The notes under the pieces: generated by a model | Database searches by the model: none | What the model was told of the DNA's origin: nothing | What the model saw: only the letters and a program-made list of their open reading frames with translations | Program-made: the position numbers and the translations under genes | DNA from: Eumeta japonica | Taxonomy: Eukaryota > Arthropoda > Insecta > Lepidoptera > Psychidae | Direction of reading: 5' to 3' | DNA length: 64,000 bases | Assembly: GCA_005406025.1 (NCBI GenBank) | Contig: BGZK01002012.1 | Span: 22,289 to 86,288, forward strand | Shown here: positions 35,416-46,730 of the stretch, one piece after another | Layout of the letters: each line of letters starts with the position of its first letter | Numbering within the stretch: position 1 is the first letter of the stretch

Positions 35416-37384
35416 ATTTTTTCATTCTTAAAGCAGGAAAACAGACCTTTCTCACATGAAGCGGAAAAATGGATTTTACCTCGTGAGCACCAGGATATAA
35501 TATTTACACTACATGTACAAATATTCATTAAGAACTATTACTCTAGCGGCACCTTATTGAAGGTCGTTCACTATAAATATTTTGTGTCAACCAAAGAAAT
35601 CGAGTACCAAATCCGTCGCCCCTGAAACAAATATCTCATTTTCCAAAGTGAGGAAATACGCATATAATTCTTCAGAGAGGGTTATTCAAGGTGAAAAAGT
35701 CTATGAAACTGTTGGAAATTGGAATAGAAACCGGTTTGAAATAAGTCAACTTCCAAAGTCTACTATTAAAAAAACAAAACGATAAATGTATTCACAAATA
35801 CGTACTTGTATACAAACCGTAAAATATCGGAACTTTTCTAAAACTATCTGCCACACATTACACATCTCCCTTTTTTAAGTTGTTTACATATAGGAAGTTT
35901 AGGTGCCTGCCGGGGTAAACATATTTATTATGTGGAAATCGGTGGGCCCTAGCTTCCCCAAGGGAATGGGTTAACATGTAAGCTTTCTGTATCTCTATAT
36001 TTGCCCTTTTTTTTTTCTCCACGAGAAAAAAGGGGCTGTTTCGTAACATCCTTAATTCAATACAGTGTAAGTTTTCCGTTTTAGGTTACGACAAATTGAA
36101 GTGCAAATGAATCCCTTTCAAAGGCGCTGTTTCATTCTTTAACATTGTTATACCTTAAAAAACATATAAGTGCATAATAATAAATTAAAATGTTTTACTA
36201 TGATTTAAAAAATTTTAAAAAAATATTCGTGACGGAAATTAACTATTTATGCAATTCGTTGTGTATTTGTATTAACGTAACGAAAGGTGACAATAAAATT
36301 TAGAAGGAACAAATGTTTAACGCTATATTTTATATTATAAAATATGGTGTTAAAAAACCTATCGTGAACATCTAAAAATATTAAACAGTGTATATTGACA
36401 AGTACAAGTTATTTGAACTAACCTAATAAATCACAAAAACTCTTCTATGTCAAATAATGTCATTAAATTAGTTTTATATTTTAAAATACGACCATTTTCT
36501 TTAAATATTATCAAATCAAAAAGTATTTTGGAGTTTTTTGTGAATTTCATTAGACCGAAATTGGATATAGAAATTGTCCAACCTAACGATACTGACGTAG
36601 ATTTATGCAAGAAAAAAAAATAGTTTTGCAAACACGAACCGTGACACGGAGAATAGATGGATTCGACCTTTTTTTCGGAAAGGGCCTGACATGTTTCAAG
36701 ATAGATTTCGCAATGCATATTTTATACAAAATATTTGCATGTCACGAGCCGCTTTCTGTGATTATGACCTCGAGACCGACGGAATCGATTCTGAGGACCG
36801 CGTTATTTAAAATTGTAAAATTATGGCTGTTTTCTAGCCTTAAATTAAGTAATATATTATTTAAATTAAATTAAGAATAATAAAGGCAACGTAAGGGCAC
36901 CTACCCGCATATTTTGACCGAGTACTCAGTATAGCGTTAGCTGGACGCTTCAAGAATATATATCATTTTTTGAGGTGGGACTTCTGTAACTGCAATCTAT
37001 TTATTTACAAAGAAATTACATCCATTAAAATCTATATTTCGTTCTAGCGATTTCCGTGTTTGTAATTTAGATTTAAGATTTCACCAAACGAAAAATATTT
37101 AGATTGTATGTTGCCGGTATTTAAAATGGACAATCTCTAGTGTAAAGTCCTAACATATTTATTAACAACTTGCGCCCGCCTCTATACCCGGTCGGACATA
37201 ACCGGATTTGTTCATTTCTTGTATCGTACACTTTCACTTTTTAGAAGTATTAATTAATGGTTAATTCAACAATAACTAGCCGAAATTAAAATTTTCGTAT
37301 CAAGCGTTGACCCTTTCAATCATTTGACACGTGTTAATCACTCGTTACTGGAGCATAACCTTTGACAATCCTTTAGTTTTAGAT
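35416..37384. other. AT-rich noncoding DNA
   Basis: Short frames (35404-35785, 36431-36718, 36605-36874) have no recognisable domain and overlap on opposite strands; not called. No repeat recognised. Confidence 0.45.
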
Positions 37385-37610
37385 TGAGGAATTAAGCTGT
37401 CCACTCTGGCCAAGTGTGCGTTAGGGACTGCTAATGACCGTCAGTACCAGTGTAATGACAACGACTTGGACCGACAACTTAAAGTGTTCTGCATTACGCG
37501 CAGCGAGTTGTTTACTTTGGGTTAAATTAATAACTGTTTGATCGATTCGTCGGTAGTAAGCATTGAACCCCGTATCTTCTAGTTCAAAGACGCTCTTAAT
37601 TCTTACAGCA
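37385..37610 (-). repeat. SINE-like element, minus
   Basis: Box B-like GGGGTTCAATGC on the minus strand (plus about 37561-37572) with a box A-like region downstream on the plus strand ('gacgctcttaattctta'). Body: 'gactgctaatgaccgtcagt', 'gtaatgacaacgacttggac', 'cgacaacttaaagtgttctg', parallel to the copies at 14.8 and 62.06 kb. Confidence 0.5.
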
Positions 37611-40600
37611 ACATAGATCTAAACAACTGCTCATACCTTTATTCTTCGCATGAAGCGATCTATGTTTAAATAGATCTATTTAAATAATGATCTAGATCGC
37701 TGTTAAATTTTAAATTTAGTTGTTATATCTACTGCAAAGTCATTCATGAAATTTTCACTTCAACCTCGCGTAATTTTGCGATTAAATGCGACTCAATCAG
37801 GCAAGCATATTCTCTCCTAAGTCTGTCGTCGCCTATTCTAAACAGCATGCACTTTTAAAATTAGTGCATGGTTATTGCTCAGGATTGCAAAGGATCAATG
37901 GTGACCCATCCACTACCTCCATTTACATCCACTGCCTCCCAATCCAGCAAATTCCACCGGAGATCTCTCTATTGCAACATATGCGTCGGCACATCTGGCC
38001 TGTTCGTCGAATCTTCAGCTTTCATGTGCATAAAGTTAGGCAGCTCGTAAATATGACCTAGTTTATTGCCCCATTAATATAGGAATTCATAAAAATTTTA
38101 GTATTTTTCCCGAATTATATAATGCAAACAGTTTTTTTTTTGGGTTATTTATATTTGCGTCACGACCTTCATATCGACTTTTTGCTTGGCTAGCTTAAGA
38201 CGTAAGATTTTTAAGTCGAAGATAGGTAAAAATATTGATACTTCGATTTTTCAATGTCAGTACAAACCTTTATACAGACAGACTAAATTCATTACCTTTC
38301 CTTTTTCCACCCGCCATATTTGCATATAAAATTACATTATTTCTCACCTGTAGAAATAATTACATATTTTTCTTACGTATAAATAGCCCTGTACAAATAT
38401 AAAAAGAACAATTTACAAATTAGCACGATTTGCGTATTGCTCATTAAACAAGTCCCATAAAAGTTTTGCTATCTGAATTAAACATTATTTTTTTTAATTT
38501 TCAATCAAAAAAAAAAATGGGTTCGTAACACTAATTCAAAATTGGATATTCACAGAAACCCACAAATTTAGAGACGCATCCCGTATAAAATACGTCAGTT
38601 ACATCAAAAAGGTAAGGCCACAAAAAAAAAAAACATTTCGTGCGGATAAAATACTCACAGCCGAACGCTCTCTTGAAATATTACGGGGGAATGTCTTTGA
38701 CAATTTCCAGCTTAGGTTTCACGGGAATGGCGACCACGTTGTGTTTTTGTGTGCCCGCCGAACGAGGAATCGACTCTCGTTTGATGTGCCTAGGTATGTT
38801 TTGGAATGTAAAATGGATTGGGGAGATGATCCATTTTGTAGAGCTATCGCTTTTTATTATATAAACAGTTATTTCAATGGTCATGCTCATCGGAAAATGA
38901 ACAGTCAGTCAATGACTGCCTTAAGGGACCTTTTGACTCGAACGCGCTAATTATGGCGCGATGTTTACGTATATACAAAGATAGTTTTCTACGCGATCAA
39001 AGCAGTTAAGATTCTGTTCGAGTGGGAACTATTATTCTATGGTATCAGAGAGTAGTTGCTACATAACCCGCGCTGGCTTATAAAATGCCCCTAGACATTC
39101 TGGTAAACCTTTCCCAGAGCGCAGACTTTGCCGCGATATTATAGTATTGTAATGTAACTTGGGGTTTAGTCCATACCTACTTATGTTAAAAACATAAACT
39201 CGAAATTCATTTTCTCGGAATCAGACAGTCATTTTTAATCACACTCAATTATTAATTTTTTTTCAAGCATTAAAGAATTGTATTTAGCAGTGTTTCCTGA
39301 TAATATTGTAGGCCAATTCTCCTTGAAGAGTTCTCGATAACTGTTTTATGATTCCGTGCATTCTTATTCGTCATGTATGTCCGTGTGTCACAGCCTATTT
39401 TATCAGATTATCCTCGAAGAAAAACTTTGCCGTTGCAAGTCATATGAAGTTAGGTAACCGAATCGGGCACGTGTAGCGCAAATTAACGATTTTCAAATTT
39501 CAGCGGTTAATTTTAAACGACATGCTATAAGATTAAAATACTTTGATTGAACGCATTATATGACATATCAAATGAACGAGTTTGTTATGAGAAGTATAAA
39601 TGTATATACTTATTCTAGAATTTCAGAGCTTTAATAGATATTAAAGAGATTATACATTCATTTCGTTTTATAAAACTTTTTTTTCCTAATTCCTACCTAA
39701 AAAGAATATTTAACGATTATTATCATTACTATTTTTAATGAAAGTAGTAGCTCCAAAATGCATTATGATTTTTTTGTTATGATTTTCAATACAATAGAAA
39801 TTTAATTACGATAAAATCATAAAAAAGGAAAGAAAATAATTAGCAGAAACGCTTCTAATTTAGTTTTAATTACACTTAATTATGACATTTTTTTTATTAT
39901 TTTTTCATTGATAGTTAGAAAATAATTTTCAATCGGATATCGCGTACTTTAAAAAATATATTAAAATTATTGTATAAAAATATATTACAAATATTTGTGT
40001 ATATTATTTTAATTACATACGCCTTATAATATAGTTATAATTTTATCTGATTCTACTGGAGATTATATATATTACGTGTAACTTCCCCGACGAAAGTGTA
40101 ATTTAAGCGTTAATGACATCATTAACTCGACAACGGTAATGACGTCCTCGATATCATTAAACTTTATTAGTCTCATTAAAATCCACTTTCTTGACGCTTG
40201 TCACATCGAAACATGTATACATGCGATAAAGGGTTGAATTATTTGTCAAGCGTGAATAAATATTTTGAATTTAATAATCACATAAAATTAACGTAAAACG
40301 ATCTTGACAAATGTAAAAAAATGTTTTATAAAAATTATTCTGACTGGCAGAGCTATGAAGTTTAAAAAAAATTGGTTGCCTGTAAAGTCGGTATACGGGC
40401 GAAAGTTTTACGTGACAACGACTTTGAGTGGTAAAATCATTTTAATGTGAATATTCATTCGTATAGTAGGAAGAAGGATGAAATAATAGTAACAATTTAA
40501 AACATTTATTTATACAAAGAATTATATTTAAAACATTAATTTATACAAAGAATCTCGCACTGAATTTCATATTAACAAAATTTTATTTTACCTTTACACA

Positions 40601-40652
40601 TACATACGTATTTATATAAAATATACATACAATAACCTGCAATACATTTCGC
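37611..40652. other. Noncoding DNA except one candidate exon
   Basis: 37615-37700 is rich in AGATCTA/GATCTAT inverted motifs. The candidate exon at 38681-38789 is listed. 40085-40205 ('tgacatcattaactcgacaa', 'taatgacgtcctcgatatca') is less AT-rich and carries TGACGTC, a CRE-type site. Remaining sequence is AT-rich with nothing recognised. Confidence 0.4.
38681..38789 (-). CDS. Candidate terminal coding exon, unknown protein
   Basis: Minus strand: a potential splice acceptor (cctAG, plus 38790-38791) opens a 35-codon frame that includes HIKRESIPRSAGTQ and KHNVVAIPVKPKLEIVKDI and ends at TAA (plus 38681-38683). The other two frames of the same interval stop earlier. A GTGAGT donor-like site lies just beyond (plus 38653-38658), so the exon might instead be 38659-38789 with the stop inside. 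The peptide is non-repetitive with a Val/Pro/Lys pattern unlike the Phe/Ile/Tyr-rich chance frames nearby. The polypyrimidine tract is weak and no partner exon is found. I do not recognise the protein. Confidence 0.25.
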
Positions 40653-40794
40653 CTTAGGCGGGCTAACTGTGCTCGAGTGGAAGGGACGCGTGCCTTTCAC
40701 TTTTTATGTCTGTCTCTCTCGCTCTTAGGCGGGCTAACCATGCCCGAGTGGAAGGGACGCGTGCCTCTCACTCGCTCTCATTGTGAGCGCATAA
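40653..40794 (+). repeat. 71-bp tandem duplication
   Basis: 'cttaggcgggctaac' starts at 40653 and again at 40724, each followed by 'gtggaagggacgcgtgcct'. Differences are few, so this duplication is younger than most repeats here. Content is GC-rich relative to the flanks; no coding frame. Confidence 0.85.
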
Positions 40795-41145
40795 CGTGAG
40801 CGGAGCGTAACGCAGTTTCTTGAAGTGTCACCCGGCAAACCAATTTATAAGACGTTGTCACGTCAAAATATAATAAATTTCTTATAATAATGTTACGAAT
40901 ATAAAATAAATCGAGTTGACATTTAAATTTGCATAAACGGCGCGAATAACGGAAAATAATCAAACTCCATAATTTATAACTTATGCAAGTGACGATATAA
41001 ATTCTGACGTTCCAATTAGAGATTGCGCCTGTGCTGCCATAAATCGAGGAGCAGCTTACGGGAGATTAATTCATTAACCAAATATTATTATCGTGGGTTT
41101 GTTTAAATAAAACGGTTATTAATTTATAATATAACATTGTTAATT

Positions 41146-41336
41146 GTACGGTGGTTAAGATTAAGAGCGGTGGTTAAGAGTGTCGACTTCGGAACGGAAC
41201 GTACCGGGTTCAATCTCAACACGGGCGAATGGATTAATGTGTATTTAACTTTAGTTAAGTTAAGGCAATGGTTTGGTGTTAAGTCGTTGGTCACTTACGT
41301 AGATATCATATGTCAACAAGCAATAAATAAATAAAT
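41146..41336 (+). repeat. SINE-like element with A-rich tail, plus
   Basis: Box A-like 'gcggtggttaagagtgtcga', box B-like CGGGTTCAATCTC (41204-41217 region), short body, and a terminal (TAAA)n-type tail at 41322-41336, so this copy has both a Pol III-type head and a retroposon-like 3' end. An open frame over it is a shadow. Confidence 0.6.
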
Positions 41337-44300
41337 GGTAAAATTTAATGACGTAGATATTGGTGATGATTGTCCTTAGCAGCCTTCAACATAAGCTGGC
41401 TAACTATATATATAGTTATCCATAACATTTTTTTTTGCATATGAATTATACAGACCATATGTTATTACCCTACTATGGCAGAAATACTTACGAGCCTGAC
41501 TGGGTATGTATGTGTTAAAGATACCTAGTTCTTAATTTAAGACAGCCTAAACCACTAATCCCATTTCTTCTCATTCGTACTTCTACGTAACATATCCTAG
41601 GATGTATGATTGTAAAACGATATCGAAAATTACGCTAGAAAGTACTTGAGTATGTGAAAAAAATTGGCAATGAAACTATGTGTAGTCAGAAATATTAAAT
41701 TAACACCTTTCTGAGGGGATCACTTCGGGGTAAGTTAACAACACAGTGCCGTTAAGAACTAGATTTTATTAAATTAAATTAAATACAATACACATAAATA
41801 CATCAATGGGTGTCATAAACTTTAAGAAGTAATGTACTCTTGAAAATTCAGTAAAGTGCTATACTAACAATAGAGTAGAAAAATATAACATTAAGAAATT
41901 TTGCATAAGTGACCAGCAACCTATGCTAGGTTGCTGGTTGAAAAGTCCCAACAAGAACTATCCTTTAAAATAACTAGATGGCAGCGCAGTCAATAGGATT
42001 AATCTCATCAATAATTCTGACCCCTCAATTCATATTGTCAGGTAATCACTTATCTATTACGCATTTATTTAAAATTAGGAAATTTTGAATAAAAAACAAA
42101 ATTGATACTTGACGGCGGAAAAACAGATTGAATGACTTGAAACAGGGAAATATCCCTGTCGGATAACTTCTTTTGACTTATTTTTATTTCAAAGCTGTAA
42201 TTTTTTATGGGTATACATATTGATCACTTCGATAAAGTGGTGGAATAAAAGCTCTGTATAAATTTTTCTAGAGTTCTTTTCCTACACGTAAAATGGGGAT
42301 GATTTTATTTTTTGGCTATCCTGTAGTGTCGAGTATCGTTGGATCCGAGATCATCCAAAAAAACTGCGGGCTTGCTCAAAAAGAAATTACTTTTTGGGTA
42401 TCCATTTGTGAAATATTTAGCCTCAAAGCGCTAATTTTTATCAGAGTCAAGTGCCGCCTTCCTCCCCCTTCTAGATAAATGATTATTCTTGAATATGTGA
42501 AAAAAAAATCACATTAATAGCATATATAAAGAAGTTGAAAAGAAAATTATCACAGTTGAGTAGGCTCTATAACTTAACGAGTAACAATCGACCAACTTGT
42601 AAAATGAACTTCGAAAAATAATAAGCGAAATTTAGTAGGAATTTCTTTAAAATTTACTTAAATGAAGTTATTGATCGTGTGAAACAGATATTAAATACAA
42701 TTTTATATATTATACGAAATTATATAAACACAAAATTATATAATCTCTCACACCCGTCGTATGTGGGTTAGTTTTTAGACGTTATTAGCTGCCAAACCGT
42801 GAATCCAGTCAACTCAATTAACAGGTTCATACTATCAAACAAAACGTTCTTTTCTAAGCTTATTGTGACGGGCAACTACTGAACCTTATACCGCGTGTAG
42901 CCTAACGCGCTTTCATGTTTCGTTCAATTGTAAGCTTATAAAATCATGGAACATTTAATGTAATTTTGGAAAGTTATATTTCATTTAAGATATGCCTTTC
43001 TACAACTTCTATCGTGTGTCAAGTATGAGCTGAAATTTACAGTAGATATTTTTGTACAAGTATATATTTTTGTAAGCACAAATAAACTGACTTAAAATAT
43101 ATCTTTATTACCACAATATCTAAATTATAAAACAAGAACGTTTAGACTGTTTATTATTATTTTATAAGTAACATAAAGAAAAAAAGAATACTCTAAACGA
43201 AAATTTACAGCTCCCAAGTCGCGTACTAACTTACTATAACACAAAACTGGTCTAATTTAATACGATGCGTAACTTGCATTGCCAACACTTTTGGGAGTAA
43301 ACTAGACAACTGGGTTTGGACAACGAGTAGCAGTATATCCTAAAATATCCCCATAGGGAATGAAGTCTAGAATTCTCTAGAGAAAAAACACTGAGTGTAA
43401 GTTCCAATGTGCGACCGGAGTTCACTCCACCGGTCTAAATTTTATATATTTTTTTTCCTCTTATACTGGACGTTTTTCTATTTGTAACTCTTTTGTCAAA
43501 TCAATTTCAAATTCGATTAGGGAAAAATTCTGATAGTTCAGAAAAGGCGAAACCAAAAAAAAAAGAAAGAAAAAGGGAATCACCACATTAAATTAACGAC
43601 ATCAATATACATTGCTTTTAATGATTCTTAATGTAATAGCCAGGAAGAAAGATTCAATTGTTTGGCGTCAGTGGATTTTTTACGCCGCGACGTGTGGCAG
43701 TGCCCATTGGTTCCTTTATTGACCGTTAGGCGGACGTCAGCTAGCGCGGACAATGGGGACAGCAATAATATACTTTAATGTGAAATACTTTAAAAAGATA
43801 TATTATTATAGTTAGGAGGAGCTCAAACAGATTCGTAGCTCGCTCCGTAGAGTGCTACGGGACTATATTATAAAAAATTTATAGGGTATCATGTGATATG
43901 CATAAAGTTGATTTTATCGTATTTAAGTAATTATCTAATGCAGAATACATAGGAGATAGATATTTCTACGGTTTCAGGTGTCGATTTTACTTTGTACGCT
44001 CTATAACTATAGCTTGTGTAAGTGCAGAGATAACTTTAAAGAAGTCTTTTAGCGTTACATGTACATAATCCCAACTTGCGCTGCGCCGGCATGGGCGGCT
44101 TAAATTCTAAGACCCTCTCACTGAAATAAGATTCTGGGAAGACATGCCTCAACAACAGAGTAAATAAAACCTTGCACAACATCATGTGTCGACAAACAAT
44201 ACTAGATAGTGTTCCTACGACAAACGCAAAAACGCACCAACAGCCAATCTCACCAGGCAATGTTAAAAATTGACAGACTGTTAAATAAAAATGTAGATTT

Positions 44301-45120
44301 ATTATACACAAATGGATCCTAAATTTGAATTAACCACCTGTTAATTGGTAACATCGGTCGATAAAATTAGAACTTCTAATACAAATCGAAAAAATTAAAA
44401 TCGCCTATTTCCTAATAAACAGTTTTAAAATACTTAACGGAGAAACGGCACACCTAAAATCGGTAAACCACCTCTGAAACCGACAACGGCGACGAGATAT
44501 GAAGTGAACCAGTATGAGTTACGACGCTCCGAGGGGATGTCTTTTATCGTTATAGAAGAAAAATGGATGCCGGCCAACTAGAACAAACCGTGTTGCCAAG
44601 AATAAAACGCGCCGTGGGCACCTCACCGTATGCGTTAACGCTGGTGATGGCCGCGAGCGAATATGTTGTCGATGAATATTTCGATGAATAACCGATGAGC
44701 CGATCTCGACTAGTGTTGTCAATCTCCAGTTTTTATGTCAACGACTGCATATAGATTCATATGAATACAGCGGTTCGTTGCGATGTGTCTGCAATTATTT
44801 TTAACTTTAACCAATACAGTATGCGTGCTATCTGAGTGGATATCGGACGCGATTAGATAATCGTTTGCTAAAAAAGGGCAAATAAAATTCATATCCGTAC
44901 AGATAAATATCTCTGAGGAGGGCAGTTTTATGGAGCTTTTTATGAAAGACATATTAATCACTCCTTAGGCAGACAAAGGGTTATTGCGCTGTCTTATTCT
45001 TTGCACTGTGCTCGCTCTTCTATAGTTCTCAAAAGCGAGAATATATGTGAAACCACTTAAATGAACTATGTATGTATATGTAAATATTTACATATATATA
45101 GTCGCTCTTATCAACATCTT
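41337..45120. other. Noncoding DNA with small hairpins
   Basis: 41912-41923 pairs exactly with 41927-41938 (ACCAGCAACCTA arms, loop TGC). 42770-42940 has weak SINE-like text. 44400-44720 is GC-richer ('ccgacaacggcgacgagata', 'gtgatggccgcgagcgaata') and may be a regulatory island. 45075-45096 is a perfect 22-base AT palindrome. No gene seen. Confidence 0.4.
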
Positions 45121-45131
45121 TATGAAATCAT
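45121..45131 (+). repeat. Target-site duplication, left copy
   Basis: TATGAAATCAT, identical to 48572-48582. It lies directly against the (TAA)n 3' end of the RTE-like element. Confidence 0.8.
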
Positions 45132-46310
45132 TATTATTATTATTACAGCTTTATTTATCCTTACAACTTAAATTTACATGTTTTAGTAGTATTATATTGA
45201 ACGTTAACGTTATTGTATGGCCCCTGTTCGGGTAAAAGCCTCCTCCATCTTCTTCCAGTTGTGCCTGTTTTGAGCAGTAGTTGTCCAGTTTTTCCCCGCG
45301 ATTTTCACAATATCGTCGGTCTATCTTTTCTTTTGCCGTCCCCTATGTCTTTTTCCAGAGGGACCAGGCCAATTAGTTGTTTGTGTAGTCCATCTTTATC
45401 TTGGTACCTTAGCGATGTGACCTGCCCACTTCCATTTCAGCGTCATTGTATGTTGTAGGGCGTCCACTAATTTAGTTTTATTTCGTATGTCTGTGTTTCT
45501 GTTTTTATCGATTCTTCTTAGTTTCAGGATGCTCCTCTCCATTGCATGTTGGCATGACCGAATTTTATTCTTGATTATGTTGGTGAAAATCCATGTCTGA
45601 CTTGAGTATGTCAAGGTGGGCAGGATACACGAATCCATTATAATCTTCTTCATCTTCAGACTATAGTCTCCTTTGAGGATTTCTTTCTGTGCCCAGTATT
45701 TTCTCCATGCCAAATTTACTCTTCTGTCTACTTCTGTTTTCGTTTCTGTTGGAGTGGAATGATGTTAGTTTTCCGAGGTAAATATATTCCTTGACATATT
45801 CTATATTTTGGCCCTCTATACTAATTGGGGTTTCAATACTGTTGGTCATTATTTTAGTTTTGCTGGTATTCATTTCCAGTCCAATTTATTGCTTTCACTA
45901 GCGAGGTTTTGAAACATTTGTTCGAGTCCTGTTGCAGTTTCGCTAAACATAGCTATATCGTCAAATCTTAGGTGGGTTAGACGTTCATTGAGTACCAAAA
46001 TCCCTTTGTCAGCCCAGTCTATGTTACGGAAGATATCTTGAAGGACTGCTATGAATAGCTTCTGGCGAGAGGGTCTCCTGTTTCACGCCCCGTTCTATAG
46101 GAAACTCTTCTTTTCCTTTCTAGTTTTATACTGCCTCGATTTTTAAAGTACAGATTTTTATAACATTTATATATTTCGCTTATTTTGTTATTCCGAAGTG
46201 CTTCCCATATAGATGTATGTGAGATGCTGTCGAACGCTTTGGAGTAGTCGACAACCAATGTAGAGTGGTTTGTTGAATTCTTTGTATTTTTCTATTAACT
46301 GATCGACAGG
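45132..46310 (-). pseudogene. RTE-like ORF2, reverse transcriptase C-terminal half
   Basis: ORF2 of RTE elements encodes the endonuclease-reverse transcriptase that performs target-primed reverse transcription. Minus-strand order: DQLIEKYKEFNKPLY (46300), RT motif A VVDYSKAFDSISH (about 46255-46225), a frameshifted motif B region (ERGVKQ in one frame, GDPL in another), LFIAVLQDIFRN, motif C as RFDDIAMF (about 45950-45968), LEMNTSKTKIM, YIYLGKL, then LAWRKYWAQKEILKGDYSLK, LTYSSQTW, MERSILKL, LKWKWAGHIAKV. The C-terminus (TDDIVKIAGKNW... WKKMEEAFTRTGAIQ) ends at TAA, plus 45210-45212. At least four frameshifts and an in-frame stop are present. Motif C lacks the Ala of the usual FADD. Confidence 0.85.
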
Positions 46311-46730
46311 TATTGGAAGGTATTGATGTGGAAATTGGAGCAGGTGATATAGATAGGGTTCAGCGGCTGGGTAAAAAGACAAAAGATACTAAAAAAATCA
46401 GACCGATTCTACTCACAACAACAACGTTACAGAAAAAAAATACAGATTTTGAAAAACAAGAAGAAGCTAAAACCGAGTACCTACATTACTCAAGACCTAC
46501 CAAAAGATGTATTACAAAAGAAAAGGGAAAACAAGAGGAAAGATGTAGAAAAAGAGAAAAGGAAAAGGTCAGAGACCCCAAGCCCAGGCACCAGCACTAA
46601 GACAACTTCGAAAATGCAAAAAACAAGTTGCACAGAAACATTTCAAAAAGACCCACCCCAAATTGATGCCTTTCAGTACATGCGTGAGAGGGCATACTCA
46701 TTGTCAGAGAAGAACACATTCCGATACTAG
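46305..46730 (+). pseudogene. RTE-like ORF1 C-terminal fragment
   Basis: Begins without a start codon right at the inversion junction (VLEGIDVEIGAGDIDRVQRL), so ORF1 is 5'-truncated. The DIDRVQRLGKK...IRPILL pattern resembles the nucleic-acid-binding C-terminal region of L1-type ORF1 proteins. At an A8 run near 46432-46440 the frame shifts, and homology continues in another frame with ILKNKKKLK, YITQDLPKDVLQKKRE, then a Lys/Arg-rich stretch and SETPSPGTSTKT, ending at TAG 46728-46730. The basic tail suggests RNA binding; that is inference from family behaviour. Confidence 0.65.
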
